DNA of 64,000 nucleotides from Candidatus Megaera endosymbiont of Mesostigma viride (GCA_020410825.1 CP084576.1:1302001-1366000), one strand, 5' to 3'; numbered from the stretch's first letter, positions 1-10,651 are shown. Numbers and translations: made by a program. The notes: generated by a model from the letters alone, not told the origin.

Positions 1-165
1 ACGTTGATTTAATTTATTACCGGTGCGCAAGTTTTTCATCTCTACCTGTACATAAGCTCCGCCCTTTCCAGGTTTTGTATGTTCAGGGGTTTTGGAAACA
101 ACCCATAATTCACCTTCGTAATCTAATATATTACCAGATTTTATATCATTTGCTGAAATTCTCAT
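1..165 (-). CDS. efp: Elongation factor P, N-terminal part (runs off the window)
   Basis: Translating the minus strand from the ATG at 165 gives 55 residues starting [12 protein letters not shown], the N-terminal KOW-like domain of EF-P. The KPGKGGA loop places Lys34 at the position that is post-translationally modified in many bacteria. EF-P binds ribosomes stalled at polyproline stretches and promotes peptide bond formation. The gene continues beyond base 1. It follows secF on the same strand by 9 bases, so the two are probably co-transcribed. No modification enzyme is visible here. Confidence 0.93.
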   Translation of the reverse strand, partial: MRISANDIKSGNILDYEGELWVVSKTPEHTKPGKGGAYVQVEMKNLRTGNKLNQR

Positions 166-174
166 AAAATATTA

Positions 175-1083
175 TTATTTTAAGTTTTTAAAATTAAATA
201 ATGTAATTATTGGAGCAGAAATAAAAATAGACGAATAAGTACCAATTAATATTCCAAAAAATACTAAAACACTGAAACTTTTTATTGCCTCACCACCATA
301 TAGTATTAAAGCAAGGTTTGCAAGTAGTGTAGTAAATACAGTTATTGTTGTTCTAGATAGTGTTTCGTTTACACTCATATTAATTATAGTACCAATAGTT
401 TTTTTATTATATTTGCGTAAATTTTCCCGAATTCGATCATAAATAACTACTGTATCATTTACCGAATACCCTATTATAGTTAAAATAGCAGCAATTGTAC
501 TTAAATTAAAATCAAGCTTGGTAGCACTTAAAAACCCGAGGCTTAAAACTGCGTCATGTATTAATGCAGCTAAAACACCTATGCCGAATTGCCATTCAAA
601 TCTTATCCAAATATAGACCATAATAGATAAAAATGATAATAGCATTGCCATAATTCCTGATTGTATCATCTGATTACCAACTTGTGGTCCAACAAAATCT
701 ACCTTTCTATATTCAATTTCATATGGAAAGTTTTGTTTTAGAGCAGACTTGATAAGCTCAATATTGTGCATTAAATTTTCTTCGCTGCTAATTCCTGCAC
801 GAATTGAAATGTCTTTATCGCTGCCGAAATTCTGCAGCACTATTTCACCAATATTAAGCTCGTTAAGTATCATACGCATTTTAGCTAGGTCAGGAGTTTG
901 GTTAATGCGCAGTTCCATACTGATTCCTCCAGCAAAATCAATACCAAAATTAAATTTATAAATACCAATCCACACTAAGCTAAGAATAAATAAAAAAACA
1001 GATAAAGCATAATTAAGGTTTTTGACTCGCATAAAATCAAAATTAGTATTACTTGGAAAGATTTTTAATGGAAATAACTGCAT
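175..1083 (-). CDS. secF: Protein translocase subunit SecF
   Basis: This 302-residue inner-membrane protein partners SecD in the SecDF complex, which uses proton motive force to complete export of Sec substrates. An N-terminal membrane segment (about 25-45) is followed by the family motif [13 protein letters not shown] (about 46-58). A periplasmic domain comes next, then five membrane segments, with the [13 protein letters not shown] motif near residue 210. Length is normal for SecF. It lies 9 bases upstream of efp. secD is not adjacent but sits about 5 kb away on the other strand beside yajC, so the usual yajC-secD-secF operon is split. Confidence 0.96.
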   Translation of the reverse strand: MQLFPLKIFPSNTNFDFMRVKNLNYALSVFLFILSLVWIGIYKFNFGIDFAGGISMELRINQTPDLAKMRMILNELNIGEIVLQNFGSDKDISIRAGISSEENLMHNIELIKSALKQNFPYEIEYRKVDFVGPQVGNQMIQSGIMAMLLSFLSIMVYIWIRFEWQFGIGVLAALIHDAVLSLGFLSATKLDFNLSTIAAILTIIGYSVNDTVVIYDRIRENLRKYNKKTIGTIINMSVNETLSRTTITVFTTLLANLALILYGGEAIKSFSVLVFFGILIGTYSSIFISAPIITLFNFKNLK

Positions 1084-1210
1084 TTTAAGGTATTAAAATA
1101 ATTACTGCTAGAAAATTAATGGCATAATACAACATATAATAGTACAAATCCATAAAAATAATATGGATACAAGTTACTAGGAAAATAATATTACCTCACA
1201 GAGACATATA

Positions 1211-1236
1211 ATAAGTAATTTAAAAAAATTGCTTAT
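1211..1236 (-). terminator. Possible weak hairpin downstream of rplI
   Basis: An 11-base stem with one mismatch (1211-1221 with 1226-1236) closes a four-A loop. It lies in the 244-base gap between rplI and secF. The stem is entirely AT-rich and a proper U-tract is lacking, so termination here is only a suggestion. I see nothing else in the gap. Confidence 0.25.
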
Positions 1237-1327
1237 ATTACTGAGCCTGAGTCCGGCCAATAAACAATGAGATAAGAGTGTTGAACCAAATTTATGAGTA
1301 ATTTAATTGACTTGTAAGGTTTATTTT

Positions 1328-1876
1328 TTAGCTAATTTTTTCAATTAGATCTAATTCTTGTTCTTTTTCATCATCAGATTTTTTCTTCCCGCCTTCTTTG
1401 TATTCACTTAGGGCATCTTGGGCTTCTGATTCTGATTTTGCTACAACTACTAACACGGATGCAAAAATTTCAGGGTGTAACATCACCTGAACCTTAAAGA
1501 CACCATTAACCTTTATAGGTTCATCAAGGATTATGTTTGAATAATTAAGTTTATATTCACTAAGCTCAGAAAGGGCAGAAGCTATTAATTTTAAAGAAAT
1601 AGACCCAAACAGTCTACCGTCTGCTCCGGATTGGGTGACAAAAGTTAAATGTTTACCATCTAACGCTTTTGCGGCGGTTTCCATTTTTAATTTTTCTTCA
1701 GTGTTTTTTTCTTCAAGTTTCCGTTGAAGAGCAGCAAATTTACCTAAATTTTCTTTTGTTGCCCTTATTGCCATGCCTTGAGGAACTAAAAAATTCCGGC
1801 CATAACCGTTTTTTACATTAACTATTTCACCGACTTTTCCTAGTTTTCTAACTGGTTTTATTAAAATGACTTGCAT
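1328..1876 (-). CDS. rplI: 50S ribosomal protein L9
   Basis: L9 binds 23S rRNA domain V at the L1 stalk base. The N-terminal domain is clear (MQVILIKPV, GKVGEIVNVKNGYGRNFLVPQG) and is followed by the long connecting helix (about 40-75) and the C-terminal domain ending near residue 150. At 182 residues it exceeds the usual length of about 150 by an acidic and lysine-rich tail (SEYKEGGKKKSDDEKEQE), which is probably unstructured. It is the last gene of rpsF-rpsR-rplI on the minus strand. Confidence 0.96.
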   Translation of the reverse strand: MQVILIKPVRKLGKVGEIVNVKNGYGRNFLVPQGMAIRATKENLGKFAALQRKLEEKNTEEKLKMETAAKALDGKHLTFVTQSGADGRLFGSISLKLIASALSELSEYKLNYSNIILDEPIKVNGVFKVQVMLHPEIFASVLVVVAKSESEAQDALSEYKEGGKKKSDDEKEQELDLIEKIS

Positions 1877-1945
1877 GGACTTAAAACTAACATTAATTAA
1901 AATAAAGTGTAAATAACTTTTGACATAAAATCAAAAGGGAATTTA

Positions 1946-2242
1946 TTATTTGCCTTGGAATACAAAAGGTAATAAAGCAATAATACGGCTATGTCTTATG
2001 GATTTTTTTATGTTACGTTGATGTTTAGAACACACATTTGTAATTCTACTCGGTAACATTCTTCCTCCTTCTGAAATAAATTTTCCAAGAAGTTCTGGGT
2101 CTTTATAATCTATTTCTGGTGATCCATCTGAGCATAAAGGGCATCCTTTACGTTTTCTGAAAAACATTTTCGAATTATTCTTATCTGTACCTGATCTTGA
2201 ATCGTAATCTAAGTTATCCGTATTATTTTCGTAAGACATCAA
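1946..2242 (-). CDS. rpsR: 30S ribosomal protein S18
   Basis: A small-subunit protein that binds next to S6 on the platform. The conserved core runs from about residue 50 (DPELLGKFISEGGRMLPSR) through the basic tail (KHQRNIKKSIRHSRIIALLPF). A CPLC pair precedes the core at about residue 35, as in many alphaproteobacterial S18 proteins. The first ~25 residues are a polar, Asn/Asp-rich extension, and a second Met at position 2 leaves the exact start open by one codon. It lies between rpsF (23 bases upstream) and rplI (69 bases downstream), the usual order. Confidence 0.95.
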   Translation of the reverse strand: MMSYENNTDNLDYDSRSGTDKNNSKMFFRKRKGCPLCSDGSPEIDYKDPELLGKFISEGGRMLPSRITNVCSKHQRNIKKSIRHSRIIALLPFVFQGK

Positions 2243-2265
2243 AGTAATCTATTTAATATTTATTC

Positions 2266-2634
2266 TTATTGTTGAGTTATAGTAACATCAACTGTTTCCT
2301 CAAGTTCCAGTGATTTTGTTCTTAAAATTGGTGAAGGTTCTTTACTTATTTCTTTTGCTTTAACGAGAGAAGATCTGATGACACTTTCGCTTAATTTAAT
2401 TTTTCTTCCAAGTTCTTTTACCAGAATATTATCAGCTTCTATCCCCATGAAATAATAATGACCCTTTTTATTATTTTTAATTTCATAAGCAAGGGTTCTT
2501 AAACCCCAATATTCGGTTTTAAGAACATTACCGTTATGGTCTTTGATAATCTTAATGAAATCGTCGGCTATTTTATCAACATCTGAAGACGAAACGTCCT
2601 GACGAATGACGATAATTGATTCATAAAAAGCCAT
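2266..2634 (-). CDS. rpsF: 30S ribosomal protein S6
   Basis: The 122-residue protein shows the S6 ferredoxin-like fold signature: [15 protein letters not shown] at the N terminus, then [23 protein letters not shown] in the middle. S6 pairs with S18 on the 16S rRNA central domain. It is the first gene of rpsF-rpsR-rplI. About 240 bases separate it from the divergent regulator gene, so that gap should hold promoters for both directions. Confidence 0.95.
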   Translation of the reverse strand: MAFYESIIVIRQDVSSSDVDKIADDFIKIIKDHNGNVLKTEYWGLRTLAYEIKNNKKGHYYFMGIEADNILVKELGRKIKLSESVIRSSLVKAKEISKEPSPILRTKSLELEETVDVTITQQ

Positions 2635-2875
2635 ATTAAAGAATCTCCCAAAATCTACTGAATTAAATAATTAAGCGTATTTATAACAATTTAAACTGAT
2701 TTATTCAAGCATAATCTTATTACGTAATGCAAAAATGTCTGTCATTTTTATTAAATCAGTGTATAAAGTGCTTTGTTTAAAGGAATGTTACTATTGTTTA
2801 TAAATTTGTAAGGTATTTGTAATGTTTTGTACATTTTATTTAATTAAGCGAATGTATTTTTAAGGAGAGTTTAAA

Positions 2876-3568
2876 GTGTCAGATAAATTACCACCTAAAA
2901 TTCTAGTTGTAGAACATGACGATCAAATGAACGCTATTTTATGTAATACTATAGAGAGGTATTGGTTTGATGTAACAAGAGCCAGAAATTCAGAAGCAGC
3001 TCTAAGATTGGCATATGTAAATATGCCAAATGCCGTTATAATTAGTTCTAGACTACAGGATGTTTCAGCAATTGAAATGGCTGGTCGGTTAAAAAAAATA
3101 GAAGGTTTGCAAAGCCTGCCAATAATTTTTTTGGTTAATCAAGGAGAATCGGTCCAGCATTATAATATCAATGGTGATAATTCTCATAAAATTTTATTTA
3201 GGCCCTTCACCCCCAATGAGCTTATGATTACTGTTAAATCTCTCCTTAGAAAATCTAATCCTGTATTTCAAAATAAATTTGTTAAAAATAAAAATATTAC
3301 CATGGATTTAGCTACTTATAAAGTTTTTCACGGTCAAAAACAGGTCCATTTTGGACCTACTGAGTTTAAGATGTTGCAGCTGTTTATAACGAATCCAGAT
3401 AATATTTATTCCCGTAGACAAATAATTGATTATGTATGGGGCGTAGATAAAGAGATATCTTTTAGAACTGTTGATGTGCATATTAACCGTATTAGAAAAA
3501 TGATGAATCTAAATGATGGTAATCAAGTAATTAGAACTATAAGAGCAGCTGGTTATTGTCTGGAATAG
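2876..3568 (+). CDS. OmpR/PhoB-family regulator with degenerate receiver
   Basis: 230 residues. A receiver-like domain (about 8-120) is followed by a winged-helix DNA-binding domain (about 130-229, with FGPTEFKMLQLF, RRQIIDYVWG and RTVDVHINRIRKMM). The start is a GTG 5 bases after AAGGAGAG, a good ribosome site. The receiver has lost its chemistry. The acidic pocket reads VEHDD instead of VEDE, the phospho-acceptor position in AVIISSRL is Ser rather than Asp, the conserved Thr/Ser after the fourth strand is Val (IIFLVNQ), and the Lys of KPF is Arg (FRPF). Phosphorylation in the normal way is therefore unlikely. The DNA-binding half looks intact. No histidine kinase is adjacent. Confidence 0.88.
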   Translation: MSDKLPPKILVVEHDDQMNAILCNTIERYWFDVTRARNSEAALRLAYVNMPNAVIISSRLQDVSAIEMAGRLKKIEGLQSLPIIFLVNQGESVQHYNINGDNSHKILFRPFTPNELMITVKSLLRKSNPVFQNKFVKNKNITMDLATYKVFHGQKQVHFGPTEFKMLQLFITNPDNIYSRRQIIDYVWGVDKEISFRTVDVHINRIRKMMNLNDGNQVIRTIRAAGYCLE

Positions 3569-3707
3569 ACTTGATAGCCTTATAAGCGTAAAACTATTAA
3601 GGTATAAAAGTATAAAATATGAGGATGCTTAATATTTTATTTATTGCCTTATTGAAGAAATAGTTATAATTAATAAAACGCTCTTTATCCATCAAACATA
3701 TTTAATA

Positions 3708-5468
3708 ATGTTGCAGCAAAATCTTAAATCATCAGCGGTAATAAAAAGACTTTTGGTTAACCATGTTAAACCTTATAAATCTGAAATATTTATCGCTATT
3801 TTTTTCATGGTTGTAGTAGCTACGTGTTCTGCGGCAGTGGTTTGGTTAACTAAACCGGCAATTGATAAAATATTAGTTGCTCGCAATATGCGCATGCTTG
3901 TTATCATCCCGCTTTTAATGCTTGGAGTATATGTAATAAAGGGCATAGCTGAGTATTATCAGGGTTATCTAATAAAATATGTCGGTCAGAAGATATTGAC
4001 TGACATGCAAATACAAATGTATGAACATCTATTATATGCTGATCTTGCCTATGTTCAATCTCAATCTTCCGGTCGGCTTATTTCGCGTTTTACTAATGAT
4101 ATAATATTAATGCGTGGTGCTGTTTCGAATATGCTTATCGGTTGTGCTAAATACTTTCTTTCAGTCGTGTTTCTGATTATTATAATGTTTAATTTAGAAC
4201 CATTTTTATCTATGTTTGTTTTTCTAGCTTTCCCAATTGCAATTTATCCTGTTCAAAAACTTGGAAGGAAAATGCGCCGGGTAACAGGAGATGCTCAGGA
4301 AGAATTAAGTAATTATACTGCCAGATTGGATGAAACATTTCAATCCATAAAAATAATCAAATCTTTTTGCGCAGAGAAAATAGAATCTGTTAGAGCTAAA
4401 GAGATAACTACAAAAATTTTATCTTTTTATAAAAAGTCTGCAATGCTTGATTCTTTAACTTCTCCGGTTATGGAGTTTTTATGTGGTTTAGCTATTGCGT
4501 TTGTGCTTTGGTATGGCGGTTTTCAGGTGATATCTGGTGATATGACAATTGGTGAATTATTTACTTTTATTGCTGCTTTTGTCTCTGCTTATAGACCGTT
4601 TAAAAGTTTAGTATCACTTAATGTAAATTTACAGGAAGGACTTGCTGCGGCAAATAGAATATTTAATATTCTTGATACCAAACCATTAATTCAAGATAAT
4701 GCCAATGCCTTAAAACCTGATTTTGGGTGTCCGGAGATTTTTTTTGAAAAGATTACATTAAATTTTGAAGAAAAAGAAGCTATAAAGCTTGTCAATCTTA
4801 AAATAGAAAAAGCAAAAACTTATGCGATTGTTGGCAAATCTGGTAGTGGTAAAACTTCCCTGGCCAATTTATTGGTACGTTTTTATGACCCAACGGAAGG
4901 TAGAGTTTTAATAAATTCAAATGATATAAAAGATATTTCAGTTACCCATTTGCGAAATCAAATAGCCATGGTTTCGCAAGATACTATATTAGTTGATGCT
5001 AGTATTGCAGAAAATATAGCCTATGGCAATTTAGCGGCCACTCGTCAAGAAATCATCGATGCTGCTAAGCATGCAGATGCAGATGAATTTATCAGTAAGC
5101 TAGTTGACGGCTATGATACTGTAATAGGTATAGGTGGATGTACTTTATCTGGTGGACAAAAACAACGACTTGCCATAGCCAGGGCATTTTTAAAAAATTC
5201 ACCAATTATGCTATTTGATGAAGCAACAAGTGCTCTTGATCCAGAGTCTGAACAATCGATAGTACATTCCTTTACTAATCTACGCAAAGGAAAAACTACT
5301 TTGATTATTACTCATAGACTTGCAAGTATTAGGGATGTAGACAAAATTATCGTCATGAAAAATGGTGAAATAGAAGAACAAGGTACACATGAAGAACTGA
5401 TTAACTTAAAAAGCGAGTATTACAAATTGCATAATAAGCAATTGAAAGAAAAGGCTAAAACTGTATAA
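3708..5468 (+). CDS. msbA: MsbA-like ABC exporter (lipid A-core flippase family)
   Basis: A 586-residue half-transporter: six membrane segments (about 25-320) fused to an ATPase domain (about 340-580). Visible motifs are Walker A GKSGSGKTS (about 375), Q-loop MVSQDT, signature LSGGQKQR (about 480), Walker B IMLFDEATSALD and the H-loop ITHRL. Family knowledge points to flipping of lipid A-core or related lipids across the inner membrane, consistent with lptF and lptG nearby. Generic multidrug exporters look alike, so the substrate is inferred. A 37-base gap with a good AAGGAG site leads to yajC. Confidence 0.85.
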   Translation: MLQQNLKSSAVIKRLLVNHVKPYKSEIFIAIFFMVVVATCSAAVVWLTKPAIDKILVARNMRMLVIIPLLMLGVYVIKGIAEYYQGYLIKYVGQKILTDMQIQMYEHLLYADLAYVQSQSSGRLISRFTNDIILMRGAVSNMLIGCAKYFLSVVFLIIIMFNLEPFLSMFVFLAFPIAIYPVQKLGRKMRRVTGDAQEELSNYTARLDETFQSIKIIKSFCAEKIESVRAKEITTKILSFYKKSAMLDSLTSPVMEFLCGLAIAFVLWYGGFQVISGDMTIGELFTFIAAFVSAYRPFKSLVSLNVNLQEGLAAANRIFNILDTKPLIQDNANALKPDFGCPEIFFEKITLNFEEKEAIKLVNLKIEKAKTYAIVGKSGSGKTSLANLLVRFYDPTEGRVLINSNDIKDISVTHLRNQIAMVSQDTILVDASIAENIAYGNLAATRQEIIDAAKHADADEFISKLVDGYDTVIGIGGCTLSGGQKQRLAIARAFLKNSPIMLFDEATSALDPESEQSIVHSFTNLRKGKTTLIITHRLASIRDVDKIIVMKNGEIEEQGTHEELINLKSEYYKLHNKQLKEKAKTV

Positions 5469-5504
5469 TTACTGAAAATAAATTTAAATCTTAAGGAGAA
5501 TAGT

Positions 5505-5951
5505 ATGTTTATTAATGACGTTTATGCACAAGAAAGTTTAACAAAGGCTACTTCCTCAGATACTGTTACTTTGCAGGATAGTGATGCTCTACCAAAAGCT
5601 CCTGAATCGCTGGGGAATAGCTGGACTAGCCTCGTGCCGATGGTTTTGATTTTTGCTGTGTTTTACTTTTTATTGATTCGTCCACAAGAAAAACGCCGCC
5701 GCGCCCAACAAGATCTAGTGTCTGGTGTCAAAAAGGGAGAAGAAGTATTAACAAATTCTGGCATTATTGGTATTGTTAGTAAGATTAATGATAGTGACAA
5801 TACGGTACATATATCAATTGCTAAAGATGTTGAGATCAAAATGTTGAAAACCTCTATTTCTGATATATTAAGCCGGCCAAAAAAAGAAGAGGCAAAAGAT
5901 AATAAATCTTTGGCCAAGAAAAAAGATGCAGATAAATTAAGCAATAAATGA
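5505..5951 (+). CDS. yajC: Sec translocase accessory protein YajC
   Basis: The 148-residue protein has one membrane segment (about 44-61, VPMVLIFAVFYFLLI) followed by the family signature RPQEKRRR. The cytoplasmic domain (KKGEEVLTNSGIIGIV) and a charged Lys/Asp tail follow. The N-terminal ~43 residues form an unusually long polar leader before the membrane helix. YajC associates with SecDF-YidC. AAGGAGAA lies 7 bases before the ATG. The gene is separated from secD by one small membrane-protein gene. Confidence 0.93.
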   Translation: MFINDVYAQESLTKATSSDTVTLQDSDALPKAPESLGNSWTSLVPMVLIFAVFYFLLIRPQEKRRRAQQDLVSGVKKGEEVLTNSGIIGIVSKINDSDNTVHISIAKDVEIKMLKTSISDILSRPKKEEAKDNKSLAKKKDADKLSNK

Positions 5952-5995
5952 TTTGTTATAAGGCTGAATAATAATGCAAAGGTCATAATTTTATA

Positions 5996-6397
5996 ATGTT
6001 CAAAAACCTAGTGCAGCTATATAGCTTAGTTGTGTGTTTAATAGCATCTATAGTAATGATGATAACTATTGGTATTATGCTTGGTAATGCGACGGATATT
6101 CTGTTACCGGAGTACAAATACATGAATCAGTTAGATAAATTTACTAGCAATGAGAAATATATTGATTCTCAAAAGCGGAGTGACCCTAGTAATAAGGAAA
6201 GTTGGCAAATAATTGATCCCAATTCACTAGTAGAAAAAAGACTTGCGGAGAGAGAAAGTTATATAAATAGAATTAAAGGCGATGCTATTAGCGCCGTAAT
6301 TAATTGTATTACTTGGCTTATTACCGGTTTATTTTTCTTTGTAGTTCATTGGAGAATGTATAAGGGTTGTTCTGCATCAAATAATTTAAAGGGATGA
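5996..6397 (+). CDS. Small two-helix membrane protein between yajC and secD
   Basis: 133 residues with a hydrophobic helix near each end (about 9-30 and 101-119). The connecting loop of about 70 polar residues (KRSDPSNKESW, RLAERESYI) is probably periplasmic. I do not recognise the family. It ends one base before the secD start and is clearly part of the yajC-secD transcription unit, so a link to protein export or membrane insertion is a reasonable guess from position alone. Confidence 0.8.
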   Translation: MFKNLVQLYSLVVCLIASIVMMITIGIMLGNATDILLPEYKYMNQLDKFTSNEKYIDSQKRSDPSNKESWQIIDPNSLVEKRLAERESYINRIKGDAISAVINCITWLITGLFFFVVHWRMYKGCSASNNLKG

Positions 6398-6398
6398 A

Positions 6399-7952
6399 AT
6401 GAAAAGCATATCTACTTGGAAAATAGCATTAACCTTCTTACTTATCATTATTGCCACTCTCTATGTAATACCGAATTTTACTGAAAAAAAATATAATTGG
6501 TTACCCGGGGATAAGGTAAATTTAGGCCTAGACTTACGTGGAGGATCTCATTTGTTGCTTGATGTTGACTTTGAAAGTTATTTAGATGGTGTAGGTCAAT
6601 CAATTGCCGATAGTTTAAAGAAATATTTACGTCAGGAAAAAGTTGGGTACAAGACCCTAGTAATTGATAAAGCCAATATAAATTTTGAGATAAAATCAGT
6701 AGATGATTTTACAGAGGTAAAAAAAATTGTTAAGAAGATCGATCCAAATCTTGATGTGGGTATTAACGGTAATATAGTAATAATTGGTTATGACGAATAT
6801 CAACTAAATCAATTGCAAGACAAGGTTATTGACCAGTCTATTGAAATTGTTAGAATGCGTGTTGATAGCACCGGAACCAAAGAACCGATAATTCAGAGAC
6901 AAGGTGTTAGAAATATTTTACTGCAAGTTCCTGGAGAAGATGACCCCGCAAAACTGAAAAATTTATTAGGGAAGACTGCCAAACTTACTTTTCACCTAGT
7001 CGATGAAACGGCAAATATTGAAAAAGCCATACATGGTCATATTCCGAGCGGATCAATGGTGGTTAAGTCTGATGAGAGCGGTAAGCAGGAGCTAATTATA
7101 ATCAAAAAGAAAGTTATTGTTAGTGGAGATGAGTTAAATAATGCTTTTGTTTCTTTTAATAAGGACTCAATGCCTGCTGTAAGCTTTTCATTTAACCATA
7201 TTGGCGCAAAGAAGTTTGCTGAAGTAACCAGTAAAAATCGGGGCAAGAGATTAGCTATTGTTTTGGATGGAAAAATTCTTAGTACTCCGATAATTAATGA
7301 ACCAATTTTAGGAGGAGACGGTATTATTTCTGGTAATTTTACGATTGATTCTGCTTCTGAACTTGCGCTCCTACTTAGAGCAGGAGCACTTCCCACTCAA
7401 TTAAAAGTAGTAGAAGAGAGAACAATAGGCCCGAATTTAGGTGCAGATTCTATTGAATCAGGAAAAGTAGCTGCTTTAGCTGGATTTCTATTGGTGGTGG
7501 GTTTTATGGCTCTTTCTTATGGCATTCTTGGAATTTTTGCTAATATTACCCTTGTAATAGATTTATTTTTTATCCTTGCATTACTTTCAATGTTACAGGC
7601 AACACTAACTCTACCTGGTATTGCCGGGATTATTTTAACAATAGGCATGGCAGTTGATGCAAATGTGCTGATTTACGAGAGAATTAGGGAAGAAGTGGCT
7701 AAGGGCTGTTCTAATTTATATGCTGTAAAAGTTGGTTTTGAATCAGCGTTTGCAACAATTATGGATTCAAATATTACTACATTAATTGCTGCTTTTTTAT
7801 TATATACATTTGGAGTTGGAGCAACTAAAGGTTTTGCAGTGACTTTAACCATTGGAATTATTTCTTCAATGTACGGCGCATTAATCATCACAAAACTGAT
7901 GATAGACCTGTGGCTTAAATATAGTAAACCAAAAAGCCTGGGGTTAGCGTAA
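6399..7952 (+). CDS. secD: Protein translocase subunit SecD
   Basis: 517 residues. One N-terminal membrane helix is followed by the GLDLRGGSHLLLDV motif (about 43-56) and a large periplasmic region. A six-helix RND-type membrane half follows, with GMAVDANVLIYERIREE near residue 420. With SecF it forms the proton-driven export motor. Length is somewhat shorter than the Escherichia coli protein, as is common in alphaproteobacteria. The start codon lies one base after the preceding stop and is served by AAAGGGATG inside that gene's end. secF lies elsewhere, on the minus strand at 175-1083. Confidence 0.96.
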   Translation: MKSISTWKIALTFLLIIIATLYVIPNFTEKKYNWLPGDKVNLGLDLRGGSHLLLDVDFESYLDGVGQSIADSLKKYLRQEKVGYKTLVIDKANINFEIKSVDDFTEVKKIVKKIDPNLDVGINGNIVIIGYDEYQLNQLQDKVIDQSIEIVRMRVDSTGTKEPIIQRQGVRNILLQVPGEDDPAKLKNLLGKTAKLTFHLVDETANIEKAIHGHIPSGSMVVKSDESGKQELIIIKKKVIVSGDELNNAFVSFNKDSMPAVSFSFNHIGAKKFAEVTSKNRGKRLAIVLDGKILSTPIINEPILGGDGIISGNFTIDSASELALLLRAGALPTQLKVVEERTIGPNLGADSIESGKVAALAGFLLVVGFMALSYGILGIFANITLVIDLFFILALLSMLQATLTLPGIAGIILTIGMAVDANVLIYERIREEVAKGCSNLYAVKVGFESAFATIMDSNITTLIAAFLLYTFGVGATKGFAVTLTIGIISSMYGALIITKLMIDLWLKYSKPKSLGLA

Positions 7953-8050
7953 AATGATATTTTCTTGGTATCAGATGGTTGCTACTTCAGTTTGATTGGT
8001 AGAAGAACGTTAAAACCTACTTAATAAACTCACTTTTCACTAGTTATCTG

Positions 8051-8116
8051 TTACTAAAAAGTGTAAATTTTGCTATTATAAACTTATGGTGCGGTTACGT
8101 TGTATATACCGCGCCA
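8051..8116 (+). promoter_or_regulatory. Promoter-like pair and GC-rich hairpin in the secD-tRNA gap
   Basis: The 334-base gap 7953-8286 has no gene-sized reading frame. It holds TTACTA (8051-8056) and TATTAT (8074-8079), 17 bases apart as in a sigma-70 promoter. Eight bases further begins a hairpin with a 9-bp stem (8087-8095 with 8108-8116) that is much more GC-rich than its surroundings. This could start a small RNA or the tRNA transcript at 8287. No match to a known RNA family is recognised. Confidence 0.3.
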
Positions 8117-8286
8117 CATGATTGTTTATTGCTTAAAAATTGGATAAGAACGCTTGGGGTAACCGTGCTTAATAATAATAAAACATAAAAACCTGATAAA
8201 AATTTCTGGACTTTATCTCAAGGCGAGTATATAAGAAACTAAAAAAAGCGTTAGTATAAGTAATAATTGCAGATAGAGAATTTTTA

Positions 8287-8363
8287 GGGCTTGTAGCTCA
8301 GTTGGTTAGAGCGCTCCGCTCATAACGGAGTGGTCGCAGGTTCAAGTCCTGCCGGGCCCACCA
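8287..8363 (+). tRNA. tRNA with CAU anticodon, probably tRNA-Ile2 (lysidine-type)
   Basis: A full cloverleaf is present. The acceptor stem GGGCTTG pairs with CGGGCCC through two G-U pairs, the anticodon stem is CTCCG/CGGAG around the loop CTCATAA, the T arm holds GGTTCAAGTCC, and CCA is encoded at 8361-8363. The CAU anticodon fits elongator Met, initiator Met or Ile(AUA). The full first acceptor pair excludes an initiator. The GGGC..GGCCCA acceptor and CTCCG anticodon stem resemble alphaproteobacterial tRNA-Ile2, whose C34 would be modified by TilS. Met remains possible. Confidence 0.93.
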
Positions 8364-8441
8364 CCTGATATTTTTAGAGAGTTAAGATAAAGTTTCGTTT
8401 ATCGACTTCCAGCTTCGCATAAAATCAACAAATTTAATTTC

Positions 8442-9533
8442 ATGCTAACCTCTCCAATCCTCACTAAATATTTAATGCGCCGATTTTCGTGGTATTTGTT
8501 CTTAACCTCTATTGTGCTATTTGCGATTCTGGTTATTTCAGGTGCTTTTGGTATATTACAGAAATTTAAATCTGTGCATATTCAGTCTGAAGATTTCTGG
8601 CTTTTAATATTACTGAAGATACCTTATCTATTTAACGAAATCAGTTCTATAATTGGTTTTATTAGTACTATATTGTTCTTAAGCTCTTTATCTATACATA
8701 ATGAGTTAATAGTGATCGTCAGTAATGGAACTCCAGTGTGGCGGATTTTTGCCGTACCAATTGTAATGAGCTTTATTTTTGGCATTATTATAGCAGCAAT
8801 AATAAATCCTCTAGGAGCTTATGCTATGAGAGAATATGAAAGGATAGAGGCAAAATTAGACAATAGTCCTTTACATAATAACCTTATTATTTCTAAAACA
8901 GATATTTACTTCAGCGAAAAATACCAAGATACGAAACGCATAATTAAAGCAAAATCAATTGATATATCAACAAAATCCATTTCCGATATTACTATAATTG
9001 GGGTTGATTCAAAAAATGAATTAATACAGAGAATTGATGCCTCTTACGCAGAACTAGATAATAATCAATTTAAGGTTTACAATCCTTTAGTTACTACTCT
9101 TAATAAAAGCTTCAGGCTAAATGAACTATCTTTACAAACCAATTTATCACTCAATAGCTTGATCCAAAGATTCACTGCACAAGAAATGGTTTCTATTTGG
9201 GATTTACCGGAACTAATCAACAAATTGGTCAGTTCCGGGCTTCCAATTTTGAATTATCAAATCTATTTTTTTAAACAACTATTTAAACCACTTGCGACCC
9301 TTGCTATGGCACTTTTAGCTTGCTGGTTTCTGAAATTTGACAATAGAAATAATTCCGGTGTTAAAGATAAGGCGTTTATTGTTATTGTTGGGATTGTCAC
9401 TTATTTTGCATTAGAAATCAGCCTTCGTATTCTGGCATATAGCGGACTTGCTCCAATGTTTGCAGTTTTATTGCCAGTTTCATTAATAAGTCTAATCGGT
9501 AATTTTGTCATTTTACATTTTCATGAATCTTGA
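8442..9533 (+). CDS. lptG: LPS export permease, LptF/LptG family (probably LptG)
   Basis: A 363-residue YjgP/YjgQ-family protein. Three N-terminal membrane helices (about 15-130) and three C-terminal ones (about 285-360) flank a periplasmic beta-jellyroll domain. With LptB and LptC it extracts lipopolysaccharide from the inner membrane. A second family member lies 2 kb downstream at 11537, so the two probably form the LptF-LptG pair. Which one is G is assigned here by general resemblance only. It is followed by mreB after 66 bases. Confidence 0.82.
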   Translation: MLTSPILTKYLMRRFSWYLFLTSIVLFAILVISGAFGILQKFKSVHIQSEDFWLLILLKIPYLFNEISSIIGFISTILFLSSLSIHNELIVIVSNGTPVWRIFAVPIVMSFIFGIIIAAIINPLGAYAMREYERIEAKLDNSPLHNNLIISKTDIYFSEKYQDTKRIIKAKSIDISTKSISDITIIGVDSKNELIQRIDASYAELDNNQFKVYNPLVTTLNKSFRLNELSLQTNLSLNSLIQRFTAQEMVSIWDLPELINKLVSSGLPILNYQIYFFKQLFKPLATLAMALLACWFLKFDNRNNSGVKDKAFIVIVGIVTYFALEISLRILAYSGLAPMFAVLLPVSLISLIGNFVILHFHES

Positions 9534-9593
9534 TATACTCTATTTTTTAACAAATTGTTGAGAAAACGAGATATTAGATAATTAAGGGTATAA

Positions 9594-10649
<1,056 letters not shown>

Positions 10650-10651
10650 AT

